A stretch of 64,000 nt of DNA from Gonatopus flavifemur (Eukaryota; Arthropoda; Insecta; Hymenoptera; Dryinidae). The notes beneath the pieces are model-generated. The model saw nothing but the letters and a program-made list of their open reading frames with translations, did no database searches and was not told the DNA's origin. Position 1 is the stretch's first letter. Each line of letters opens with the position of its first letter. Both the position numbers and the translations under genes were made by a program. The stretch lies in NCBI GenBank assembly GCA_018340375.1, contig JAFFJZ010000012.1, positions 2,790,001 through 2,854,000 on the forward strand, read 5' to 3'. Of this stretch, positions 12,501-23,700 are shown in pieces.

Positions 12501-13915
12501 CGAAATCTCCCTGATTCTCTCTGATTCCACTGATTTAAATTTAGAGGATAATTCGCCGTCTTGCTCATCATATTACCACCGGTATATTTATTATATTTCA
12601 CCAGTTGCAAACTTTTCTCCCCGCCTTGTCACGTGGATGAATTATGACAATGACTCTCCTCTCTTCTCATTCGAGGAAAGGTTTTTCAGCGTTACTTCGA
12701 GTCGAGAAGAAAATAACATGATTCGTTGGATATTACACACTGAAATTTCTCACTTGCATGCTTTACGTTCAGGTTCACGCACCACCTAACACTCGTTGGC
12801 ATATGTACCGTTAATATTAGTTTATTTACGATTATATCTCTTATTCGCGAATGTGTATGCACGAGCGAACGATGTGTACAATTGATAAGAGGATACAAGA
12901 AGATTTATTTTCCAGAGAAAAAGAGAAAGAGAGAGAGAAAGAGGAGCAACTCCAATAATTTGGGGTAGGGTTAGGACGATGCAAATAGAAACAATCTTTG
13001 TCTCCTCGTTCATCTTTGCGCTAATTCGATGGATAATTAAATTTCACACCGTCGGAATCAATTTGAAATATTTTTCTGATGATAGATACAGATTTTAAAA
13101 AGTAGGTGCCGACTGGCTCTACGCGTATTCCCTACTTTCACCATTATATCTCCTGTAACGGTATATTCTAATTCGACTTTTTGTTTCGCTTTGCTTGTCA
13201 CCAGCTTGTTTCGTATCGTGTTTGCTCCATATATACATAATGTATTACTATTTTCAAGTTTACGTACATATTTCTTTTAACGTGAATTGAAAACATGATG
13301 CATAGGTATAACATATCTCTCTGTTTCTTCTCGTGTCGCAAATATTTGAAAGTATACATCAAATACTCAATCGATAGTCATGTTTTGGGTCATTTCAGGT
13401 GGGTGAAATTGAAAAGACTCGACCAAGTATCGCCTATTCCAAGTAAGGGATTCAATATTCTTGACTTCTCGGTTCAGCTTTGTCAGGAAAAAAAGTGTTG
13501 TTAAAAACACATTCATCACAAATGAAATACAAAAACGATGACGAAGTCAGAATATGATACTTGGACGTAGTTTGTGCATGCACACAATTTCAAATGACTT
13601 TGAATTGACTTTCGATAAACTTTAAATTCATGTATGCGAGTATCGCGAGGAGTCTCCAAATTTTGCATTTATGTAAATCAGTATAGAGTTCAAAATGCAA
13701 CAGAAAAGAACGACTGCGTCGAGATGAAAGAAGTGCAATTGTACGGATAGGCGAAAGATATTTTCGTTCATTCGGTCTTTTTTTTTATAAAACCTGAATT
13801 TATCCATGATTTGTAAAGAGCGTGAACAAATTCATTCAACGTATTGGATCGACTTCATGAAAACTCTACACCATACAACCTGACAGGGCTCTGGCTGCGA
13901 ACTACACTGAGAGAA

Positions 13916-13983
13916 AAGAAAGCGTGAAGCATAATCCACTCCACGTTAGTTCAATAATTTTTACCCTCTTTTTCTCTCAGTGT
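13916..13983. mobile_element. 68-base MITE, CACTGAGAGAAAA ends
   Basis: CACTGAGAGAAAAGA and its complement TTTTTCTCTCAGTG, with TA at 13914-13915 and 13984-13985. One of the smallest elements in the window. Confidence 0.8.
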
Positions 13984-14150
13984 AGTCGGTAAATTGAGTT
14001 GAAGTCAGTGTTTCACATTAAACACTTCTAGAATATGAAAATTTGTGTGAGATCCTGTGGGATCTTTGGTGTTTTTAACTCAAGGTGATATTAGTGGCGT
14101 GGCAGCAGCCAAATCATTGATAACAAACTACGGACAAACAATTCATATTA

Positions 14151-15253
14151 CACTGTAAAAAAAAACTGGAAATTTACTGTGCAACTGGACTGGAAATTTC
14201 CAGTGCTAGTACTGGAATATGGATATTCCAGTACATGTACAGAGATTTTGTTGTTACGTTACTGAAAATTTACCAAGCATAACTGAAAATTCAGTCATTG
14301 TACTGGAATTTTCAAGTTTGAGATGATGTACTGAAATTTTGCCATGATTTCGCGAAAATTTTACCGGCTCGTACTACAATTTTATAGTTCTTGTGCGCCA
14401 AAAAAAAATATTCCCTCAAAAAGGATTTGAGAAAAAATTTGGAATTTAGAAAAAAAAACCTAATCGTTGGTATACTGGAATTATACAGGTTTTTAACTGC
14501 AATTCTCAGGTTTTGTGATGGAATTTTCCAGTTACTATGCAATTGAATTATACAGGTTTTGAACTGCAATTTTCAGGTCGTGTGATGGAATTTTCCAGTT
14601 GCTATGCAACGGAATTTAATCACTGTTGCACTGAAATTTTCCACTTCTATTGGACTTCGTCATTTCTGGCAGGAAAAATTTCAAGTCTTTATATTAAAAA
14701 TTTCCTGATTGAGATTTTGAATAATAATTGTAATTGTAGCCAATGAAATTGATATATGAGGTTTTTCCAAGACTTATCCTCTTGTGTTCTAGATATGAAG
14801 CATATGTAGTAACCCAAGCTGGCCTTCCAACATGTCGCGCTATAGCTCATCGGTTAGGTCTTAGGTTTCAGTTGGTAGGCAGGTAGAAAAGTGTGGGTTC
14901 AAATCCTGTTAGGTAGACATGAGTTTCTGTCCATCCAAATGAACGATCAAAAGTTTCTCAATCATCTTGGAACACAAGGACCCTGCAAAATCACTTTGCG
15001 TGAGCAATTTTTTTTCAATTTTCATGGATATTTTCAGCATTAATTTTCCAGTACATGTCCTGGAAAAGTCCAGCTCGTGTACTGAAAAATTCCAGTACCG
15101 AGGCTCAGAAAATTTCCAGTTTTGATGCGGAAATTCCATAACGTTTGCACTGAATTTTTGCAGTACAAATGTGCTGAAATTTTCCGGTACATGTACAGGT
15201 TAATGACTTCCAGTACATGTACTGGAATTTTCCGGTGAAATTTTTTTACAGTG
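14151..15253. mobile_element. CACTGTAAAAAA element tiled with ACTGGAAATTTCCAGT
   Basis: CACTGTAAAAAAAAACTGG at 14151 is mirrored at 15253 with TA on both sides. The interior carries many copies of the self-complementary ACTGGAAwTTTCCAGT word and halves of it in both orientations. The motif next to each terminal repeat is the same word. A tRNA-like stretch (14830-14925) interrupts the array. Frames at 14312-14746 and 14909-15139 are translations of the repeats. Confidence 0.8.
14830..14925 (+). repeat. tRNA-like A and B boxes, probable SINE fragment
   Basis: TAGCTCATCGGTTAGG at 14843 resembles an A box and GGGTTCAAATCC at 14895 a B box, 52 bases apart. No cloverleaf acceptor stem was found, so it is read as a tRNA-derived repeat fragment and not a tRNA gene. 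Confidence 0.45.
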
Positions 15254-15328
15254 TAATTAAAATATCGCTCTGTACAGCACTTCTACTTGAATCAGAGAAA
15301 TGCTCTACAGAGCGGTATTTTGATTAAG
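15254..15328. repeat. Short hairpin
   Basis: Arms TAATTAAAATATCGCTCTG and CAGAGCGGTATTTTGATTA enclose about 25 bases. It abuts the end of the preceding element and may be a very small MITE. Confidence 0.5.
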
Positions 15329-15605
15329 GGCCATGGAGCATTCAAGAACGGACAAAATTTCGCTCCAAAGCTCAAAACACATTTCTCAACATGAGGGAAT
15401 AAGTTGAAAAATTATTTACATTTGTAAGTTAATATGTTTATAATCGTTTGAATAATTTTAAGCAATCATTTGCAGTGCCAATTCCATATCCAAAGGTCAA
15501 TTTAAGTAATTTACTCCATCATTGTGGATGAAAAATTTTAATTCATTGCTCAATTGATCCGAAAGTACGTGGTAAAATTTTGTCCATTTCTTGAAATACT
15601 CCATG

Positions 15606-15770
15606 GTTAGAGATAAGAACTTCATGCTTGAAGCATAAAAGCATAAATTCAAATAGTGGATTTAAGCTTAATATTGCTATTATCCTGGTCTACGCAATTG
15701 AATTGAGACCAAAATTCGCAAGCATAATGAAGAATAATTTCTCCGACTCGAAGCAGCATAATGTACTTTC
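15606..15770. repeat. Interspersed repeat shared with 54839 and 57964
   Basis: GTTAGAGATAAGAACTT followed by AATTCGCAAGCATAATGAAG matches two pieces at about 54839-54897 and 57964-58065. It is contiguous here and split there by an insertion, so this copy gives the empty-site form. Confidence 0.7.
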
Positions 15771-15890
15771 AATATATATGTTGTATAATCATCTGAAAAG
15801 TGGCAGAAGGGTCGCAAAATTTTGCAATTTTCAGTTAATCCCATAATTTGAAGAATTTTGTCATATTTTCCAGCGATTAGGAATTGTTTA

Positions 15891-17040
15891 CCCATATAGA
15901 AATTCACAATTGGCGCTAGCATGGTGCAACGTAGATAAAGTATGGCCGAGGCTTGACAACCAAGCATGGCGCAAACCTGGAATGATAACATCATTTTATG
16001 ATTTACCTACGTGTTTTTCCAATGAATTCCCACTATCGATGCAACAATGGCAATTAAATATACCATCATTGGTAAACAATTGGAAATTTCGTTTGTCAAT
16101 GCTGCGCCAATGATCAAAGTAAAAAATATTTCACCCAGAAATATATAAAAAGTATGCGCATTTTGCAATTTCTGACATATGTTGTTGGAAGTCTTATTGT
16201 TTTCCCCTCATTTGTTTGTGAACAACTCGGCGTCTTTTGTCGGTAAATTTTGCCATGAGAAGTAGACACAATGTATGTTAGCTCAGCGGTAGGAGTCCTC
16301 TAGTGTTACTCATAGTGAAGAGCGATTTAGTAAGATTTACTTACGCTTTATATATTCTTCGTATACGCGTTTCACCACTCGCGAGAAACACGTACTCTCT
16401 AAATCTGAATCAGTGGAATCTCACTGATTCCGCAGTTATAAGTATACCACTAATTTCAATCAGTTGCATTCCACTGCATAATCAGTGGATAGTCACTGAT
16501 TCCGCAGTTGGATGTTATTTTCACTGATCACAATTAGTCACATTTCACTATGAAAATCAGCGAATATTCACTGATTCGCAGTGTATATGCACTGGTTTGC
16601 AGTGGTATACTTATCACTGTAATCCAGTGGAATTCCACTGATTCAGTTTTAGAGAGTAGCAAAAATATTATATAGGTTGCCAATATTGAGCCATGCTATT
16701 ACCAATGATCGGCGCTACATTGGAAGCTAATTTCTACCGAAACTAGGCCAAAGTTTGGGGCAATATTGAACCACATTCTAAATGATCCTGGCGTTGAATG
16801 GAATCTATAGTTTGGTCAATGTTGGGCCAAGGAGGAGCCAAGCAAGAGCCAAGCTTGGCACAATTGTACCACAATAATACGCTGACAAACGAAACCCGTC
16901 GAACACCGACATCGGTGCAACATTGTATTTATTGTTAATCAACATTGAAGATTTATAGATTGCCAAGCCTTGTCTGTCAACATTGCGCCAAGCTATATTT
17001 CATTGTCAGCATTGGCGGAGCCCAAAAATTTTTGTATGGG
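15891..17040. mobile_element. TA-flanked CCCATAyAGAAATT element tiled with TTGGCGCAATrTTGGGCCAA
   Basis: CCCATATAGAAATT at 15891 and AAATTTTTGTATGGG ending 17040, with TA on both sides (15889-15890, 17041-17042). The interior repeats GGCGC, CAATGTTGGGCC and GAGCCAAGC words in both orientations. A smaller element (16395-16656) is nested in it. Ends resemble those at 4841, 55631 and 59570. Confidence 0.7.
16395..16656. mobile_element. CTCTCTAAA MITE tiled with AATCAGTGGAATTCCACTG
   Basis: CTCTCTAAATCTGAATCAG is mirrored by CTGATTCAGTTTTAGAGAG, with TA on both sides. Its 262 bases are almost wholly copies of a CAGTGGAATtCCACTGATT palindromic word. The ends match the larger element 30323-37163. 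Confidence 0.8.
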
Positions 17041-17042
17041 TA

Positions 17043-18380
17043 GTGATGACTTCTTTCATATCTGCGTACATTATCGTGATTCAGGAGGATTCAGAGACAG
17101 GTGTATTGGAGAAGATTGTGCGTTAAACTTTTCAGAGGGATTTGAAAGAATTCAAGAAGATTCAGAGAGGAAAAATTTAAGTAAAATCTTTCATCTCTGA
17201 ATTCTTGGAAATATTGAGAAAATTCAAAGTGGTCTAGAGATGTTCAGAAAATCCCAGAGGAATTTTTGAAAACTTTTTGTAACTCAGTCCGACTGATTTA
17301 TAAAGAAATCAAAGGAACTCAGACAAATTCAGAGAGCTTCGAAGTCTAAATGAATGAAATTTTGAGGGAGCCAGGATAATTTAGGGAAATTCAGAGGAAT
17401 GTGAGGAGATTCAAACAAATTCAGAGAAAACTGTGAAATTTTTGTAAACAGAATTCTGAGCCATTTAGAGGAATTTACAGAAACTCAGACGAATCCAAAG
17501 AAAGCTTTGAATTCTACATACTTGGAATTCTGAGAGATTCAGAATAATTCACAAAGATTACGAGGAATTCCAAAAGAAATCCTTGAATCTTATTGAGAAA
17601 AATTCAAAGGAAGTTGAAGGAATAGAGATTCCGAATTCACGACTATGTAACAAGCTTTTAACTTCCTCTGACGCACTCTAAATCTCTCAAAACAATGTCC
17701 TGAAATATCGAGAAATTCAGAGAGATTTTTCCATCAGGAATGTCAAAGGGATTCAGGGAGAATCAGTGTGAGTCACAGACAAGTGAATTGGAGAAAGTTG
17801 TGTGAGTTGATCTTCGGCAAGGCATTCAAAGAGATTGAGATAAATTCCAGGAACATTTTAGCAACTTAGTTTGAATGATTCAAAGAAACTTACAGGAATT
17901 CAGGAAGATGAGATTCAGCAGAACTTGTAGAAATCTTGGAAATTTGAATGAAATGAAATTTTGAAGCGTTCAGACCGATTTAAAGAGATTCAGGGAAATT
18001 CACAAGGATTCGACAAGACTCAAATAGATTTGGAGAGTGCTTTGGATTCTAAATAAATCAAATTCTGAGGGGCTTGGATGGATTCAAAGAAATTCAGAAG
18101 GATTCAGAAAAATTCGGAGAAATCTTTGGAATCGAAATCATTGAAATTCTGAGCAATTCAGAGAGATTTTTGAGAAATTTCGAAGAATTCCGAGGAATTT
18201 TTAAATCTCACCATAAATTCAGAGAGAATCAGAATACCTGACAGGACTCTAAATTTCTCTGAATTAATTGAAATTCCTCTGAATCTCTCAAAAAAATTCC
18301 AAAGAGATTCAGGACGATTTTTTTTTCCTTTGGCATTAATATCAGCCTTTTGCCTGGAAAGCTTCAAACAAAGTAAAGTT
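17043..18380. repeat. ATTCAGAGAGATTC word array with about 680-base duplication
   Basis: About 1.3 kb made of degenerate ATTCAGAGAAATTC words, mostly in one orientation at the left and both orientations at the right. Two related halves are visible: GTATTGGAGAAGATTGTG at 17102 resembles GAATTGGAGAAAGTTGTG at about 17784. Ends were not identified. Frames at 16970-17200 and 18158-18367 derive from it. Confidence 0.6.
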
Positions 18381-19398
18381 GGGGGTGAATGAAATAGGTG
18401 ATGATATGCCGTGACAATTCGTATATTGGTATAACTGAAAATTACACCATCGCTTGAATACTATGGAATGAAAATACTATTGTGATCGAAAATTACAGAA
18501 CAAGTATGCGCAAGCATAAAAGATGGTATTTTTAAAGCATAAAGTTCCCATCTCTATCCAGGGTCCTTAAAATGAGGCGTTTCGCCGTAGTTTGTCATAA
18601 ACGACTTGACTGCCGCTAGTATCCCCTTAAGAATAATCGATTTATCGATGGTATTTCAAATGATCGCATATCGATATATTCATCGAATTAGATTTCACGT
18701 ACAGCAATAAATACTATATGTGAGACAGTTATTCATGACATCACATCAGCTCATGTCTTCTCATGTTTTATTTATTTCGTTTTCATTCATCCATAATAAT
18801 TGCGATGATCAAATAAATCGGACAGTAAAATGCAAGACAACGGAGGAACGAACAAAGGACGCGTACTAAAAAATTGATTTTGTTTTGTCAAACGAGGCTC
18901 GATGGGATGTTTCTTGTATACGAAAAAGGTGAGAACGAAGAAGCGACTGAGGCGTGTGTGGGTAGATTCGTGATTCTTTTTCGTTCATTCGAGTAGGTGT
19001 TATTACGATCGCGCGTTGATTTAATGGTTGAACAAGAAATTGTCAAATAATTCATATCATTCGTTGATTCCTTTTCATCATTTACTCCATATAAAGACTT
19101 ACTCACCTTGAAAGTAATAATCTTCACGATAAACGTTCCTCCGATGACGTGTTATCGTACAAATCTTAGTTACGCACATGTACTGTACAATTGTAAATCG
19201 AGTTTCCTGTAATGAATACGTATTCAAGGTTGAAAGAGGATATGACAGAAATTTAGATCAAATTATTATACTGAAAAAATTGAATTAAAATTCTTCGAAC
19301 GTGCAGCGAGTGTTTGTGTTGGTGCAACAATATTTTCGGCTATCCAAATATCGAATGGAGTAAATCAGGGTAAGATGACGCACCTTCCCATCTCGCTA
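18381..19398. other. Host-like non-coding sequence, no gene seen
   Basis: CpG-containing sequence without repeats that I can resolve. The minus frame 18888-19127 has no recognisable domain. Confidence 0.5.
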
Positions 19399-19444
19399 CA
19401 GCATAAAATGATGGATGAAACCTCGTTCGCTCAAGAAAGATATA

Positions 19445-20710
19445 CTTTCTGATCAAAAAGTACCCGGAATTCTCTATTCGAACAAGCCGCGCTTGAGATA
19501 TTGTCGAAATCTTTTGTTTTCCATGTTATTTCATCTGTTATTTAGCGCTCAAATGTCTGTTTGCGCCTCACTCGTCAGAAGTTAGTGCGTGTTGCCTTGT
19601 AAACGAGTCGGGGTTTGTTGTGTTCTGCGAATTTCGCAATGTCGAATTTGGTTGAGCAAAGAGTTTGTCTAAAATTTTGTGTTTTTAACAAAATTTCATG
19701 TGCGGAAGCGTTGAAGATGTTAACAGAAACCTACGGGGACTCGACGATGACGAAAACACAAGCGTACGAGTGGTACAAAGAGTTTAAAGCAGGTCGTATC
19801 GTGGTTGATGATTTGCCTCGTTCCGGTCGTCCATTCACCAGTATCACTGGCGAAAATATTGATAAAATTGAAGAAATCGTCCTCGCAAATCGTCGTGTGA
19901 GCATTAGGGACATAGCATCCTATCTTGATGTCTCGTTCGGATCGGTGCAGAACGTTATGCACAATATTTTGGCCACGAGACGAGTTGAAGCACGGCTTGT
20001 GCCGAGAGTGTTGAATTTGTTGCAGAAACAGCATCGCATTGATGTTGCTAAAGAAATGCTTTCTTTTGGCCAAAATGTTACCGGTGACGAAACATGGGTC
20101 TATGAATATGACATCGAAACTAACCAACGATCATCGGAATGGCGCTTTTCAGACGAGTCAAAACCTCAAAAACCGCGACAGAGTCGATCTAGAATCAAGG
20201 TTTTGTTGACTGTTTTCTTTGATTGCCGTGGTGTGGTCCACTCCGAATTTCTCCCACCAGGTCAGACAGTGAATAAGGAATATTACGTGAGCGTATTGAA
20301 GCGTTTGAGGGAAAACATTCGTCATAAGAGACCAGAATTGTGGAGAGATAACTCGTGGTTTCTTCATCACGATAACGCACCGGCACACACATCTCATCTT
20401 GTACGCGATTATTTGACTAAAAACAATGTTCATACCGTTCCTCAAGCTCCGTATTCACCTGATATGGCTCCTTGTGATTTTTTCCTATTCCCACGACTCA
20501 AGTTACCCCTTCGCGGAAAGCGTTTTGAGACGATTGAAGCAATAAAGTACAATTCGCAGAAGGAACTGAAGGCGATTCCGAAATCGGCCTATGCAAAACG
20601 TTTTGAAGATTGGAAGACGCGTTGGAATATGTGTATTGCTTGCAATGGAGATGAGTACTTGAACCGTTTTCGTTTCATTAAGAAATTCCGGGTACTTTTT
20701 GATCAGAAGG
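19445..20710 (+). mobile_element. mariner-family transposon, near complete
   Basis: Inverted ends CTTTCTGATCAAAAAGTACC at 19445 and its complement ending 20710, flanked by TA at 19443-19444 and 20711-20712. The 1266-base length and TA target are those of mariner elements. The ends differ by few bases. The single gene is described separately. Confidence 0.9.
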
Positions 20711-20742
20711 TAAAGATTCGAAGTGAATTTCCATATGTTTGA
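19639..20742 (+). CDS. mariner transposase, D,D34D, small internal deletion
   Basis: The frame encodes 367 residues from the ATG at 19639 (MSNLVEQRVC). Residues 1-130 form the paired helix-turn-helix DNA-binding half, with YEWYKEFKAG and RSGRPFTS motifs between the two helical units. The catalytic half keeps D150 in VTGDETW, D245 in HHDNAPAH and D280 in PYSPDMAPCDFFLF, with 34 residues between the last two. The WVPHxL-type linker reads RLVPRVL. About 12 residues seem to be missing between RIDVAKEMLS and VTGDETW, where the family normally has a longer stretch, so activity is doubtful. The frame has no stop inside the element: it runs through the right terminal repeat and stops 32 bases into flanking DNA. 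It resembles the GVQW3-like mariner proteins common in arthropods; subfamily not assigned. Confidence 0.9.
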   Translation: MSNLVEQRVCLKFCVFNKISCAEALKMLTETYGDSTMTKTQAYEWYKEFKAGRIVVDDLPRSGRPFTSITGENIDKIEEIVLANRRVSIRDIASYLDVSFGSVQNVMHNILATRRVEARLVPRVLNLLQKQHRIDVAKEMLSFGQNVTGDETWVYEYDIETNQRSSEWRFSDESKPQKPRQSRSRIKVLLTVFFDCRGVVHSEFLPPGQTVNKEYYVSVLKRLRENIRHKRPELWRDNSWFLHHDNAPAHTSHLVRDYLTKNNVHTVPQAPYSPDMAPCDFFLFPRLKLPLRGKRFETIEAIKYNSQKELKAIPKSAYAKRFEDWKTRWNMCIACNGDEYLNRFRFIKKFRVLFDQKVKIRSEFPYV

Positions 20743-20781
20743 TCCTTGAGCGAACGAGATTTTATGTATCATTTCAAGCTG

Positions 20782-23700
20782 TATTCTCACTTAACTCTAC
20801 ACCATAGCGAATTATGTTCCTTTTTTCAGTGTGTGGAGGGAATTTTATGAAATTCTGCTGAGGGATCAAGAATCGAGACATCGCCCAACATACGCCTCCA
20901 AATCGTTGAACAGAATCAATTGTTCGCCCCTTTGAGCATACGATGTACTACAGTTCCTATACGATTGCTAGACTTTCCTCCACATTTCGTTGAACAATTA
21001 CCTATCGGAATGTTGAAAATTATGCAGAGGAATATTCTTACCCTTCCGTAAACTGGCGTAAGTTCAATGATACGTTAAGAGAAGAGGCTCCTTCTTTCGC
21101 ACGTAGATTGCGTAGCACGTAGACAACAACAACAACAGAAGTCCCTTTTCTACTTCTTTTGAATATGCCCGGTGCATCGCGGGTTTTGATTCGCGTCTTG
21201 AATGACGATTCTTCTCATTCTTGCTCTTTCGTTCCCACGATATTTAATCTCAAAGTGAGAATCGCCAAGAACGTAGATACTTTTTCCGATAGCGTGGTGC
21301 CGCATTGCGCCGCGAACGCATAAAACAATAAACAAGAATTATACATTCGTTTTGTCATACACGAATCATGTAGTCGGTAAAACGATATTCGATATTCTTA
21401 CACTGATTTGCGTGTACGTAGAGAGTTAGTATTATAGCGTTATAGGCGAAAGGTGTTGCGGTTCGATGAATTATACTTGGCTTATTTTCAGCGGTATTAT
21501 ATGGGCGAGGCAACACGTGCACGCGTCGTCGTCAATACGCGTACACACGCTTTTTTTTTTTGCCTCTCGTTTATTTCTTCGATGGAACCAAAACAAAATC
21601 GAACCAACCAACGACGAAGAAGAAATTGTTGAAATTATAAGTCGAAATACATAATTTCGCGTTAAAAATAGAACTCCAGGGAAATTAAGAAGAATTTTTG
21701 TCGTAATTGACTCATTTGAGGAAATTATTTATTCTTTGTCAATATTGATGATTGAACGTTGTTGTGAGACTTCGAGTTTACACATAGGTGTAGAATATTC
21801 ACGATGAATACCAACTAGATGGAGTGCAAGCTAAATTTGCATGACCCAATGAAAGGCCAGTGATCTCCAACACCGTCGAGAGTGAATTTCCTAGAAACAT
21901 CTGGTATATACCGACTTGACTTGGTTTGCCTCTTGGAGTTTGAAAATAGATTTTTGCTCAAGACTGATAGACCGATCATCAAATTGGTTTGATATCGTAT
22001 ATCGCTATTTTTCAATGACAGGATTTGCCGGCAGAAGAAAGAAAGATTGATCGGTAGACTAAAAAGACTACAATTTTTGAGGATTTTATTTCTAGAATCT
22101 CTGAACTTTTGAATCTTCTCTAAGGAATAGTTGGTTGAAAAAAGTGGGATCAACCCTTCTCCCGTTAATTCCACGATTAATATTTGGATATATATTTTGA
22201 GTTATAATTACTTGCCAAGCATAAGTTTCATTGATCACCGGTGAACTCTCCCATTATAACCATGATTGGATATTTATGTCTGTCGTGAATGTGTTGTGCT
22301 AAAGCACACGTACTCGCGAATAAATATATTTTAAAGGCGTGTACGTGTGTCCACACAGCCGGAGAACATCCTGTCCCTCCCAGTCTCATTTACGAGACAA
22401 TGAGCTCGTCGTTACATCGATCACAAACTGTCCTATTCTCTCTAATATCCTATTCTGAACTTCGAATAGAATAACGAGAAGAGGGAAAAGAGAAGGAAGA
22501 GAAGGAGGAGGAAGAAGAATGGATAGAATAATACTGATATAAAGAGCCCATCTTTCTCTTCTTATTCCGTACGCGGTGGTTTCGTTTAATTCAATCCAGC
22601 GCAGCAGCCTACGACCAGTAAACCCCGTAGAGAAAATTGCACCCTACTCGCTCTCTCATTTTGTAATCATCAGCAGTCGTTGTTCTCGTAGTTTCGGAAT
22701 TCCTTGATGAATTTCCACTCGAAACCGTGAATGCCGAAAAACAAAATCATTGGCAATTTTTACAACGGCATGGAAAACCATATTATCACGCTAAGATTGA
22801 ACAATGTGAAAAACGAAGAATAAGAAGAATGAGGAGAAGAACAAGAAGGAATGTACCCAACGGGAGAACGATCGAGACGAATCGAGTCTCCGGCGACGCG
22901 GTTCATTTGATTCTATACCCGGCAAATCGAGCGGAAATGATTGGCGATTGCCAATCCCTTCCCACAAGCTCATCCATGTTTTATCTTTCTTTACACGTAT
23001 AATTATATATAGACGACAATAATGGTTTATTGAAAATTTTGCAATCCTCTGCTTCGAAATTTGAAATTTCGCCCAAAGAATTGTCTCTTCTTTTCTTTCG
23101 ATTTATAATCTGGTTACTTGTTGTTGTTGCTGCTGCTGCTGCTGCTGCTACATGCAAAAATGAGCAATACAAAAGCGAGTTGAGCGAAGATGAGTGAAAG
23201 AGATAGCAGAAAGAATCATCGGCTCTCTGTCTCCCTTGGCTGAACGTGGAGAAAGAGAGAGAGAGAGAGAGAGAGGGAGGGGGGGGGGGCATGGTATAAT
23301 TATGCAATTTAGATTCAACATTACGATTCTGGTTTGGCTTTATTAAAAGCGAGAGTGGACGTGTTGCACTTTTTCCCCTTTTTTTTTAGATATCTCATCT
23401 CATTTTAATCGAGAGTAACGTCCGTCGTATGGTGTTACATGTATTATTCGAGTTGCAGTTGTCCAACGCTGTCGTGTAGTCAGGGGTTGAGCATCATTCT
23501 TTTCTCTCGATTGACAGAACGTTTAATGTAATTGAATGTAATTCGTGGGTAATTGTTCCTCGCATTCTTCACAGTTCTTCACAGACTCGTGAGTGAACTT
23601 ATTTAATTCGGAAGACATATTATATCTCGGTATCTTATTTTTTTGGAAATTAAAATAACATGCTTATGAAATTATTTCCCTCCGGGAAAACCGAGTACCA

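Larger units (their letters stand above)
8849..13913. other. Host-like non-coding sequence, no gene seen
   Basis: CpG-containing, low-repeat sequence between transposon blocks. It holds a GTC microsatellite at 9522-9551 and purine-rich runs near 12915-12945. Open frames here (9419-9721, 11786-12163, 12154-12530) show no domain, and some derive from the microsatellite. A possible 42-base micro-exon at 9061-9102 is listed separately. Confidence 0.5.
19399..20781. repeat. Inverted-repeat arms enclosing the mariner
   Basis: The left arm 19399-19435 (ending CTCGTTCGCTCAAG) and right arm 20745-20781 (starting CTTGAGCGAACGAG) are about 80% complementary over 37 bases. The mariner lies between them in the loop. 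The pre-insertion site was probably a small hairpin or MITE. Confidence 0.65.

Noticed and set aside
16264..16300. tRNA gene suggested by TTAGCTCAGCGGTAGGAG
   Set aside because: Only an A box is present; no B box or stems follow.
20158..20445. Minus-strand frames over the mariner gene
   Set aside because: Shadows of the transposase frame on the plus strand.
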